Assembly: GCA_029245395.1 (NCBI GenBank)
Contig: JAQWPL010000016.1
Coordinates: 62,001-126,000, forward strand
Origin: Gammaproteobacteria bacterium
GTDB lineage: Bacteria > Pseudomonadota > Gammaproteobacteria > Pseudomonadales > Pseudohongiellaceae
Reading direction: 5' to 3'
DNA: 64,000 nucleotides
Shown here: positions 8,979 to 16,414 of the stretch, one piece after another
Numbering within the stretch: the first letter of the stretch is position 1
How the letters are laid out: every line of letters starts with the position of its first letter
Program-made: the position numbers and the translations under genes
The notes under the pieces: generated by a model
Database searches by the model: none
Told to the model about the DNA's origin: nothing
The model's input: the letters and a program-made list of their open reading frames with translations, nothing else

Positions 8979-10689
8979 CTTACCAGAAGTGGATGTCGTC
9001 GTGGTTGGCCTTGGTGGCGCCGGTGGCGTAGCAGTTTTGCCATTGGCACGGGCAGGGCTCAATGTTCTTGGCCTTGAAGCTGGTACCTGGATGAATCCCA
9101 CGCAAGACTATAAAGCAGATGAAGTGCATAACAATGTCCGTGCGCTGGTGACTACCGGAAGCAAAGTGGGCAATGAAATCCCTACAGTTCGCAATGCTCC
9201 TTCTGAAACTGCAGTTCAACAGGCTCGGCATCCCATGATGAATGCGGTAGGGGGCACAACTATTCATTATCATGCCCAGAGCTGGCGTCTGAATCCCTGG
9301 GATTTCCAGGTGCGCAGTGCCACTATCGAACGCTACGGAGACGGTTACCTGCCAGAGGGCAGTACCGTGGAAGACTGGCCGGTCAGCTACGCAGAGATGG
9401 AACCCTATTATGATCACGTGGAATACGAAGTTGGTGTGAGTGGTGTTGCAGGCAATATCCAGGGTCAGATCAATCCGGAAGGCAATATCTTTGAGGGGCC
9501 ACGCCAGCGTGGTTACCCGATGCCACCACTAAGAAGTTGTGATTTTCTGGATCACATGTTGGAAGCGGGCAAGGAAACTGGATTTCATCCCTATCGTGGG
9601 CCCGCAGCAATCAATTCCCAGCCTTATGACGGACGCCCCGGGTGTGTGTATCACGGTTACTGCGACAGGGGTGGTTGCCATGTAAGAGCAAAAAACTCCA
9701 CAGATGTGTCGACTATTCCCAAAGCACTAGCCACAGGTAATCTCGTGGTGCGAGATAATGCCAATGTGCGTCGCATAGAAGTCGACAACACTGGAAAGGT
9801 AACAGGTGTCACATATAGTCGAGATGGTGAGGAATTCTTCCAGCCGGCAAGGGCAGTACTGCTGGGCTGTTATACCTATGAGAATATTCGCACATTGCTG
9901 CTTTCACGCTCGTCTTTTTACCCCAATGGCTTGGGCAATAATCGGGGTCAGGTAGGCCAACATTATTTCGGCCACTGGGATATCCAGGGCGGCACTCTGG
10001 TGACAGCCTTGTTCCCCTTCGATATCAATATTTGGTACGGCGCCATTGCCCAGGGAGTGATGGTGGATGATTGGGCCGATGACAATTTCGATCATTCAGG
10101 GTTGGGATTCATCGGCGGAGCCAGTCTGCATGTGTATACCGAAAAACATCCCATCGGCGCCGCCGGTATGGGAACCTTTGGCAAAGTTGAAAGGCGTTGG
10201 GGCTCTGATTGGAAAGCCTTTATCAAGGAAAATGCTGGCCGCACACAGACTGCCTACATCCAGACCAACACCTTTCCTTATACCCATACCTGGGCAGATC
10301 TTGACCCCACAGTCAGGGATCCTTATGGAGATCCGGTACTACGTATTACCAATGGCCCGAAACGCAATGAACCCATGGCCGCTGCCCATGCCGCCGACAG
10401 AATGGAAGAATGGTTCCGCAAAGCGGGAGCCTCCGATATTGTGAATACCGGTGGCGGTAGAGGCCCGGGCCTGTCTACTCATGCCCATGGCGGCACTCGC
10501 ATGGGCACAAACCCTGATACTAATGTTTGCGATCCATGGGGTTTTTCTTTTGAAGCCAAAAATTTGGGTATCCTGGGTGGCTCGGTTATGGGCACGGCTG
10601 GCGCCAGAAACCCGACACAGACTATCCAGGCTTTGGCCTGGCGCACAGCAGAGCATTTGGTAGAGGCATGGGACGACATCACGGCCTGA
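8968..10689 (+). CDS. GMC-family FAD dehydrogenase, large subunit of a three-subunit complex
   Basis: 573 residues. The FAD-binding glycines GLGGAGG sit at 14-20 with the ribose-binding Glu near 37. The C-terminal GMC signature is present as STHAHGGTRMG, and the active-site Asn/His region as GTAGARNPTQTIQ. Homologues are gluconate-, 2-ketogluconate- and sorbitol-type dehydrogenases that pass electrons to a cytochrome c; the real substrate is unknown. ATG at 8968 is chosen over an in-frame ATG at 8953 because GGGAG lies about eight bases before it. No signal peptide is visible, which fits hitch-hiking through Tat with the preceding subunit. Confidence 0.9.
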   Translation: MANNLPEVDVVVVGLGGAGGVAVLPLARAGLNVLGLEAGTWMNPTQDYKADEVHNNVRALVTTGSKVGNEIPTVRNAPSETAVQQARHPMMNAVGGTTIHYHAQSWRLNPWDFQVRSATIERYGDGYLPEGSTVEDWPVSYAEMEPYYDHVEYEVGVSGVAGNIQGQINPEGNIFEGPRQRGYPMPPLRSCDFLDHMLEAGKETGFHPYRGPAAINSQPYDGRPGCVYHGYCDRGGCHVRAKNSTDVSTIPKALATGNLVVRDNANVRRIEVDNTGKVTGVTYSRDGEEFFQPARAVLLGCYTYENIRTLLLSRSSFYPNGLGNNRGQVGQHYFGHWDIQGGTLVTALFPFDINIWYGAIAQGVMVDDWADDNFDHSGLGFIGGASLHVYTEKHPIGAAGMGTFGKVERRWGSDWKAFIKENAGRTQTAYIQTNTFPYTHTWADLDPTVRDPYGDPVLRITNGPKRNEPMAAAHAADRMEEWFRKAGASDIVNTGGGRGPGLSTHAHGGTRMGTNPDTNVCDPWGFSFEAKNLGILGGSVMGTAGARNPTQTIQALAWRTAEHLVEAWDDITA

Positions 10690-10991
10690 TAGCATTTAGA
10701 TTATTTCTCGCCGCTTTGTGTGTCGGCTCCCTGACGGCGCAAGGGGCAGAAGACGCACAGGAATATTACGAACCAGGGATAGTCTTGCCCACTGGGGAAG
10801 GGCGGGAACACATTCTGAGAGCCTGCACCCGTTGTCACACCCTGGAAGGGGTGCCAGCGTACAGCAAATATTGGGGGTATGAGCGTTGGTTGCCCATGGT
10901 GGAAAATATGGTTCAGCATGGATCGCGATTGAACGAAGAAGAAAAAATTATTGTCGCCCGGTATCTGGGGAAGTATTTTGGGACGGACTGA
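10668..10991 (+). CDS. Small monohaem cytochrome c, third subunit of the GMC dehydrogenase
   Basis: 107 residues with a signal peptide (hydrophobic LFLAALCVGSLTAQG) and one CxxCH haem site (CTRCH near residue 53). The late region YERWLPMVENMVQHG has the Met that is likely the sixth ligand, followed by EEEKIIVARYLGKYFG. It overlaps the dehydrogenase gene by 22 bases, so the three genes from 8325 form one coupled unit. Likely role: first electron acceptor from the FAD subunit in the periplasm. Confidence 0.88.
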   Translation: MGRHHGLIAFRLFLAALCVGSLTAQGAEDAQEYYEPGIVLPTGEGREHILRACTRCHTLEGVPAYSKYWGYERWLPMVENMVQHGSRLNEEEKIIVARYLGKYFGTD

Positions 10992-10998
10992 AAAAGCA

Positions 10999-11033
10999 CA
11001 AGAGACAAGAGACAAGATAAAAGATAAAAGGAG
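10999..11033. repeat. Hybrid heptamer array linking the CAAGAGA and AAAGATA units
   Basis: Five consecutive 7-base units read CAAGAGA, CAAGAGA, CAAGATA, AAAGATA, AAAAGGA. The array runs from eight bases after the cytochrome stop into the Shine-Dalgarno of the next gene (AAAAGGAG, then ATG at 11041). Here the two heptamer types seen elsewhere in the window grade into each other. Confidence 0.85.
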
Positions 11034-11040
11034 ATATGGC

Positions 11041-12072
11041 ATGAGATTCAAGTTAATAGTTCTTACATTATTCTTTGTGTTGAGTGATGCCGCATTTGCG
11101 CAGCAATCCGTAGTGATACAAACAAATTCCCGGGATGAAGTGATTCATCTTATTGATACCAATACGCGGGAAATAGTCGGGCAGATCGATGGCATTCCTG
11201 TCAACCATGGTGCGGCGGCGGCGCCTGATGGTAGTGAATTGTATTTTTCTAGTGAAGCCAAATTCACGTTGGATGTGGTGAACAGCGCCACATTGGAAAT
11301 CGAAGCAGAAATTGGCTTGAGTGGGCGCCCCAACAATATTTCCATTGGCAGGGACGGACGTTATGTCTATGTAGGTATCATGCAGGAGCCAGGTGGCATT
11401 GATGTCATCGACACCCGGTCACGGGAAAATACGTATCATATCGATACAGGCTCACGCGTTCACAACACCTATGTTACTCCTGATGGTCTGTACGTAGTCG
11501 CTGGCACTTTTGGAGGAGAGGGTAACCTGGATGTGTTCAGTACAGACACCTGGGAGCGCGCCTTTCAATTATATCCGCCCACAACGTCCAATGCCCTGGA
11601 CGGCATTCGCCCCATGGCCTTTAATACTCACCCTGATGGATCAACAAAGAATATCTATGTGCAGATTTCCAATATCCATGGTTTTGCTGTGGTTGATTTT
11701 AATAAGCGCATAGAAATTGGCCGCGTGATTCTGCCTGATGTACCGCTGGAAGAAAGAGATCCGCCCCCTTACAACGCTGCTCCTGCCCACGGTATTGGTG
11801 TGGCTCCTGATGGGGAAACTCTATGGGTGTGTAGCCGCTGGAATGGTATTGTGTATGCCTATTCACTACCTGATATGGCCTACCTCGGTGGTGTCAAAGT
11901 GGGCAGCCATCCGGACTGGATCACCTTTAGCCCTGACAGTAAATATGCTTATTCGGCGAATGGCGCCAGTGATGATGTATCAGTGATTGATATAGAAAGG
12001 CTGGTCGAGATTGAAAGAATTAAAGTGGGTAGTGCGCCGAAAAGAAATATTACGGCGGTGTTGGACCGTTAG
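11041..12072 (+). CDS. YVTN-type beta-propeller protein, secreted
   Basis: 343 residues with a signal peptide (MRFKLIVLTLFFVLSDAAFA, then QQS). The mature part is a run of about seven 40-residue blades with the YVTN-family pattern, for example YVYVGIMQEPGG, YVVAGTFGGEGN, and AYSANGASDDVSVIDIERL at the end. Such propellers bind cofactors or proteins and often sit beside quinoprotein dehydrogenases; no catalytic residues are evident. The start at 11041 has AAGGAG seven bases upstream; an in-frame TTG at 10951 inside the cytochrome gene is rejected. Probably co-transcribed with the GMC complex. Confidence 0.85.
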   Translation: MRFKLIVLTLFFVLSDAAFAQQSVVIQTNSRDEVIHLIDTNTREIVGQIDGIPVNHGAAAAPDGSELYFSSEAKFTLDVVNSATLEIEAEIGLSGRPNNISIGRDGRYVYVGIMQEPGGIDVIDTRSRENTYHIDTGSRVHNTYVTPDGLYVVAGTFGGEGNLDVFSTDTWERAFQLYPPTTSNALDGIRPMAFNTHPDGSTKNIYVQISNIHGFAVVDFNKRIEIGRVILPDVPLEERDPPPYNAAPAHGIGVAPDGETLWVCSRWNGIVYAYSLPDMAYLGGVKVGSHPDWITFSPDSKYAYSANGASDDVSVIDIERLVEIERIKVGSAPKRNITAVLDR

Positions 12073-12160
12073 TAGTTATAAATGCAGCATGAATTCTAAA
12101 ATAGCTGTTAGGTGTCTAACCGCTGTTCAATATTATGCTTAGATAGTAAGAGGGACTGAT

Positions 12161-12232
12161 GTGAAAGAAAAACTACAAGAATATGTATCTATAGCGGAAA
12201 TCGTTAGTGCTATCGCAATTTTAGACTTTTAA
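12161..12232 (+). pseudogene. Possible remnant or mini-gene with an AEIVSAIAI motif
   Basis: A 23-codon frame starting at GTG ends with TAA. Its product contains SIAEIVSAIAIL, which looks like the start of a family of small membrane proteins whose N-terminal helix reads AE-(I/L)-GA-(I/V)-AVV before more membrane residues; here it stops just after the first turn. The stop lies only five bases before the Shine-Dalgarno of the DUF6868-like frame. It may be a decayed gene or noise. Confidence 0.25.
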
Positions 12233-12250
12233 CTTCAGGAGAAAGCCATG

Positions 12251-12493
12251 ATGACAATAGAAATACTTACTGAACTCCTGGGTTGGGTATAAATTATCAA
12301 TATCGCCATACTTCTGCTCTCAACATTGGCTTTGATTTCAATGCGTGGTGTTATTACCAGAATTCATTCCAGTTTATTTGGTCTGGATGAAAAGGATTTG
12401 GGAAGAGCTTATTTCCAATACCTTGCGCAATATAAAATCGTCATCATTGTGTTTAATATTACGCCATATTTAGCGCTGACAATTATGGCCTGA
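12251..12493 (+). pseudogene. DUF6868-like small membrane protein interrupted by an in-frame stop
   Basis: Read through one TAA at 12290-12292, the 80-codon frame gives MTIEILTELLGWV, stop, IINIAILLLSTLAL, then RIHSSLFGLD, RAYFQYLAQYKI and VFNITPYLAL. This matches the DUF6868 layout as I remember it: an N-terminal GW-(x)-INI helix, an amphipathic (R)xHSxxF loop, and a C-terminal FNxxPYLAL helix. A good AGGAG lies eight bases before ATG, and the 66 codons after the stop keep their frame and hydrophobic pattern. So this is either a very young pseudogene (TAC/TAT to TAA), a sequencing error, or a gene read through. A second ATG at 12248 is also possible. Confidence 0.65.
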
Positions 12494-12506
12494 TTCAGGT
12501 ATTTGT

Positions 12507-13238
12507 TTAGAACAACCTCGCAGGACCTTGAATATGTTCCACATCCTGATTATTCTCATTGCACACATACTCCATAAGATCCCAGTCTTCATTCAGTGAG
12601 GCTTCGAAGCGGATCGTGAAGGGTTGTGCATAGGCTTTGGGATCAATCACAGTCGTGATGTTTTCCAAAGTGGCATAATCGATACGCGTATAGCGTTCGA
12701 TAGTATGTAATTCGGTTGAGTGTGGATTGCCAAGAAAATCGAACCAGGTCAGGTCGTTAAATCCCACTGTATCTATGACCAGCGTGTCGTCCTCCCACCA
12801 GCCAATAGAGTGCCCGTACCAGGTAGGGTCGAGTTCTTCAGCGGGAGGATGGTCACGCCCGTCCATAAATATTTGCCGATAACTTTGCACATTACCCTCG
12901 AATATAAAATAGAGATGTGTGGCTGGTCCATAAGATGGCGTCTGCAAGATGCGCCAGGGGTAGGGGGCTATACGCGGTACACCTGTTGGCAGACAGTTGG
13001 CTTCGGGATCTTCGGCCGCCAGCCGACCTGCTTTGATGACGGCATAGTCTTCGGTCAACAGCATGGTTTCGCCAGGCATGAGCCCGCCTGCAATATCTCC
13101 TACAGGGCCGCCACCAGACCACAAGCCACTAAAATCCGAACTGCCATCTGGATGAAGAGGAACAGGCCGACTTTCTTCCTCCTGGGCGAAAACTGTAGAG
13201 GAAATGATCAGTGATAGAAGAAGGGTAATTTTTTTCAT
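12507..13238 (-). CDS. Secreted protein of unknown function, partner of DUF6152 (copy 2)
   Basis: 243 residues with a signal peptide (MKKITLLLSLIISSTVFA, then QEE). The mature part carries FSGLWSGGG, a Cys-Leu-Pro-Thr-Gly motif, FMDGRDHP, TWYGHSIGWWEDDTLVI and LTWFDFLGNPHS. The last three match the protein at 6998-7756 at the same spacing, so the two are paralogues with low overall identity. It starts two bases after the DUF6152 stop, so the pair is one unit. Function unknown; a role with the neighbouring dehydrogenases is guesswork. Confidence 0.75.
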   Translation of the reverse strand: MKKITLLLSLIISSTVFAQEEESRPVPLHPDGSSDFSGLWSGGGPVGDIAGGLMPGETMLLTEDYAVIKAGRLAAEDPEANCLPTGVPRIAPYPWRILQTPSYGPATHLYFIFEGNVQSYRQIFMDGRDHPPAEELDPTWYGHSIGWWEDDTLVIDTVGFNDLTWFDFLGNPHSTELHTIERYTRIDYATLENITTVIDPKAYAQPFTIRFEASLNEDWDLMEYVCNENNQDVEHIQGPARLF

Positions 13239-13240
13239 GA

Positions 13241-13633
13241 TTAGAAATCATCTGCCGCGTTACGACCAAAAACCTGTTTTCCGTCTTTCAGGATAATGCT
13301 TGCCGCATTGGCCATATCGGCACCGCTACGTGCCATGGAACCATTGACAGTTACTTCATCGCCGATTTGCAGGTCATTGCGTGACCAACCGGCTCGCTTG
13401 AGAAAATTCGGACTGCCCATTTCTATATTCCAGTTGTTGATTGTGCCGCTGGCGTCTGTGACATCTACGTAAAAACGGGCATGGGGATTGGTCCATTCCA
13501 CTTTGGTGACCTTGCCGAGTAAAATAATGGGCTGATTGATGTCGTATTGCGCCGCAAAGGAATGATGTGCAGATACAGAGAATCCTGAGATTGCCAAAGC
13601 CAGTGCCAGGATGATGGATAAGCCGGTCTTCAT
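13241..13633 (-). CDS. DUF6152 family secreted protein (copy 2)
   Basis: 130 residues: signal peptide MKTGLSIILALALAISGFSV, cleavage before AHHSFAAQYD, then KVTKVEWTNPHARFYVDVTD and a small beta domain with IGDEVTVNGSMARSGA. His-His at the mature end and the NPHA motif match copy 1 at 7753-8178. ATG at 13633 is taken as the start because the longer frame begins with TTG and would add eight residues in front of the signal peptide. First gene of the two-gene unit with the partner protein. Confidence 0.8.
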   Translation of the reverse strand: MKTGLSIILALALAISGFSVSAHHSFAAQYDINQPIILLGKVTKVEWTNPHARFYVDVTDASGTINNWNIEMGSPNFLKRAGWSRNDLQIGDEVTVNGSMARSGADMANAASIILKDGKQVFGRNAADDF

Positions 13634-13791
13634 TTGTAACCCCAGGAGATCGAACAAGAAAATTTAATGAAGAAATAGTAATCCGAGTGGACAGAGGTGT
13701 AAACCAAAATTATTGGATGCTTGTATTTGCAATTCTTAATCCAGGATTAGTTTTGACTGGGTTACTATATCTATGTGAGACCTGATACTCC

Positions 13792-14439
13792 TTATTCAAG
13801 TCTGAGTTTAACTTCACCCACACCAAGATCAATTTCCAGCGGCTGATCACCATCTCCCTGGGCACGGATGCTCTGGGAAATAAAAACCGAATCATCGGCC
13901 AGAATCTCACCGACCCGAATATTGGCATCCCCGACACCAACGTTGATGTTGATCCGACCGACATTGGCTTCCGGAGCTATTACAGTTACATCACCAACCC
14001 CCAATTCGATATCAAGGTCAGTTGCCCCGATCTCGAGTTTGAGTTCACCTACACCCATTTCGATGATGGTTCTGGCCACGGTTGGCATTTCAATGACCCA
14101 TTCGGCCTTGGTGTTTTCCTCTTCAAAGGAGAGAAAGAGTGTGTCACCCCGTTCCTTCACTTCAAGATCCATATTGTCTACGTTTACCTTGCGGCGGAAA
14201 ATTCCGTGCCGGTTGCCTTCAATATCCATCACAATGCGCATTTCACTGCCTTCAACCGGAATGATTTCAATACGGCCGACGTTATTACTGAATTCCACTT
14301 CCTCGACTTGGTCAAGGTCAAAGATGTGGTAACGAGTAACCTCGTCATCGGCCTTTACTGAAGTGACCAGTAAGGTCATCAAGCCAACCCCGCAACTCAT
14401 TAATACCAGCTTTCTTATAAATATCTGACTATCCAACAT
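13792..14439 (-). CDS. Secreted DUF4097-like beta-repeat protein
   Basis: 215 residues with an N-terminal signal or anchor (LVLMSCGVGLMTLLVTSVKA). The mature part has repeating short strands with a Gly-Val-Gly turn: EMGVGELKLEIG, ELGVGDVTVIA, NVGVGDANIRVG, DLGVGEVKLRLE. This is the look of the putative-adhesin beta-solenoid family (DUF4097 type). No catalytic residues. It stands alone between two intergenic stretches; its promoter must lie in 14440-14781. Role unknown. Confidence 0.65.
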   Translation of the reverse strand: MLDSQIFIRKLVLMSCGVGLMTLLVTSVKADDEVTRYHIFDLDQVEEVEFSNNVGRIEIIPVEGSEMRIVMDIEGNRHGIFRRKVNVDNMDLEVKERGDTLFLSFEEENTKAEWVIEMPTVARTIIEMGVGELKLEIGATDLDIELGVGDVTVIAPEANVGRININVGVGDANIRVGEILADDSVFISQSIRAQGDGDQPLEIDLGVGEVKLRLE

Positions 14440-14781
14440 GTTTGACTCCTGTAGCCTTCTTGTTTGGCAAATTATTTATAGTTTTTCCATGGCTTCTAGT
14501 CTCAGTAGAGTTTTAATGCCATGGTATGTACTTAATCTCTATAATCTATGTGTTAGCAATCGTCGTGCCAACGTTAAATTCACAATAAAATCAATAAGAT
14601 AACTATTCGTTGGGCAAATTCACCAATAGTTGATTTGGGGTATTTCACTAATGTTCGGTAAAAAATACTAACTGGTAACTGTCAGTGCTTAGTGGGTATT
14701 ATTAGAGACGTCACCAAAGCAAAAAAGACAGAATTCTGTCTGTAGCTCAGATGAGAAAGCTGGTGAGAAAAGGGGACATTC
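14440..14781. other. Intergenic region of 342 bases between divergent genes
   Basis: AT-rich and without a gene I can support on either strand. It separates two divergent units (13792-14439 minus, 14782 plus) and so should hold both promoters. I see the Shine-Dalgarno AAAAGGGG just before ATG at 14782 but no convincing paired -35/-10 boxes, operator or hairpin. Confidence 0.5.
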
Positions 14782-16293
14782 ATGACGGCAATCAGGCTAG
14801 CGGCATTCTCGCCAGGCAGACCTGTCATTTCAGGATTGTCATTGCTTGTTGCAGGTTTCCTGGTGTCTTGTCAGCAGGAAACAACCGACACAGTCACAGA
14901 AAATCAAACTCGGCCAGTTTCTGCTTTCTCCGACATTTATTCCTTGGCCCTGGATAACATGGGTGCACAGGAGATGACCCGAATTGAATACAGTGGCAAT
15001 GGCTGGGAAGCCTGCCTGGGACAACCCTGGCATATAGATGAAGGCTGGGCACGCTGGTCCATTGCGGATTACAACCGGGTTATAGATTACGCCACTTTCA
15101 ATTCCACTCAAACAGCCCTGCGGCAGTCTGGGTTGGATCCCGATAAATTGGGTGGCTGCGGTGCGCAACCCCTGGCTGCTGCCCAGAACCAGCAAATTTC
15201 TGTGAATTCTGACTCGTCCTGGGAAAAACAATTACAGGTACACTTGACCCCACTAGGATTTTTGCATCTGGCAAATGATTTTGGCGGGCAGGTGGAATTA
15301 AATAATGACGGACTTAGTGTGAATGTGAGTGACATTAATGTGGATGATGTTTCTTATCGGATGGTAGGTAGTTTTGGCGATGACTATTTGCTAGATCATG
15401 TCGCTACCTGGATAGACAACACTGTCTATGGCGACATGATTTTTGAAGTGGAATTTTCAGAGTGGCAAGATTTTGCAGGTGTGAAGTTTCCGACAAGAAT
15501 AGTGCAGAAGCAGGGCGGGTATTCAACGCATGACCTCACTGTCACCTCTGTCATCCCCAGCAGTGAGGCCAGTGCTGAGCCGCCGCCTGGAAATGGGGGG
15601 CGCTTTGGTGGTGGACAGCAGGCTGACTTGCCACCCTATGAAGCCATCGGTGATGGCATCTATGCTCTGCATGGCGCCTACCAGTCTGTGGTGATGGAGT
15701 TTGATGCATTTTCAGTTGTCCTGGACGGTTTGCAAAATGACACTCGTGCTCAGGAAATCATTGCACTGACGAAAGAACTCATTCCTGACAAACCTATTGG
15801 TTATGTCCTGACATCACACAACCATTTTGATCATGCCAGCGGTTTGAGGGATTTTGTTGCCGAAGGTGCCACTATTATTACCCATGAAATAAACCAGGAG
15901 TTTTTTGAGAGCGCCCTTGCAAACCCAAGGACACTGAGAACAGAAAGCGATTTATCAGAGGGTATGCCAGTATCAGTGCTTGGCGTCGGTGGTTTTTTTG
16001 TTCTGGATGATGGCAGTCAGCGACTTGAGATTTATAAATTGAATGACAGTCTGCATGCTGATGATGTCCTGATTGCCTATATCCCTTCGATAAAGACTAT
16101 CGTGGAGGCGGACTTGATGCAGCCCTGGATTAATCCTGTTTTTGGGGGTGGGGATCATCCATTCCTGATATGGTTTGCGGATGAACTGGAACGCATTGGA
16201 ATAGAGTATGAACAGTTTGTGCCAATTCACAGACCGTCGACACCGCCTTTAATGACCAGGATGGAATTGTTGGAAGCAGTTGGAAGAAATTAG
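14782..16293 (+). CDS. MBL-fold metallo-hydrolase, lipoprotein
   Basis: 503 residues. A lipoprotein-type signal ends at Cys30 (FLVSCQQ). Residues about 45-250 form an N-terminal beta-rich domain of unknown role. A Gly/Pro linker (PPPGNGGRFGGGQ) leads to a C-terminal metallo-beta-lactamase fold with the zinc site H346-x-H348-x-D350-H351, followed by His at THEIN and HADDVLIAY. A hydrolase anchored in the inner leaflet of the outer membrane or the outer face of the inner membrane is likely; substrate unknown. The heptamer array follows its stop codon and precedes the cytochrome-quinoprotein gene. Confidence 0.85.
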   Translation: MTAIRLAAFSPGRPVISGLSLLVAGFLVSCQQETTDTVTENQTRPVSAFSDIYSLALDNMGAQEMTRIEYSGNGWEACLGQPWHIDEGWARWSIADYNRVIDYATFNSTQTALRQSGLDPDKLGGCGAQPLAAAQNQQISVNSDSSWEKQLQVHLTPLGFLHLANDFGGQVELNNDGLSVNVSDINVDDVSYRMVGSFGDDYLLDHVATWIDNTVYGDMIFEVEFSEWQDFAGVKFPTRIVQKQGGYSTHDLTVTSVIPSSEASAEPPPGNGGRFGGGQQADLPPYEAIGDGIYALHGAYQSVVMEFDAFSVVLDGLQNDTRAQEIIALTKELIPDKPIGYVLTSHNHFDHASGLRDFVAEGATIITHEINQEFFESALANPRTLRTESDLSEGMPVSVLGVGGFFVLDDGSQRLEIYKLNDSLHADDVLIAYIPSIKTIVEADLMQPWINPVFGGGDHPFLIWFADELERIGIEYEQFVPIHRPSTPPLMTRMELLEAVGRN

Positions 16294-16317
16294 GATACAG
16301 GGATGCAGGGACATAAA

Positions 16318-16401
16318 GATAAAAGATAAAAGATAAAAGATAAAAGATAAAAGATAAAAGATAAAAGATAAAAGATAAAAGATAAAAGATAAAAGATAAA
16401 A
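16318..16401. repeat. Heptamer tandem array, 12 perfect units of GATAAAA
   Basis: Twelve perfect copies of GATAAAA, with one degenerate copy (ACATAAA) just before, fill most of the 121-base gap between the MBL gene and the PQQ dehydrogenase gene. The array ends 13 bases before the GTG start at 16415, and the Shine-Dalgarno AAGG follows the last unit directly. At 84 bases it is the longest simple repeat in the window. Confidence 0.97.
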
Positions 16402-16414
16402 AAGGATATTAAAC

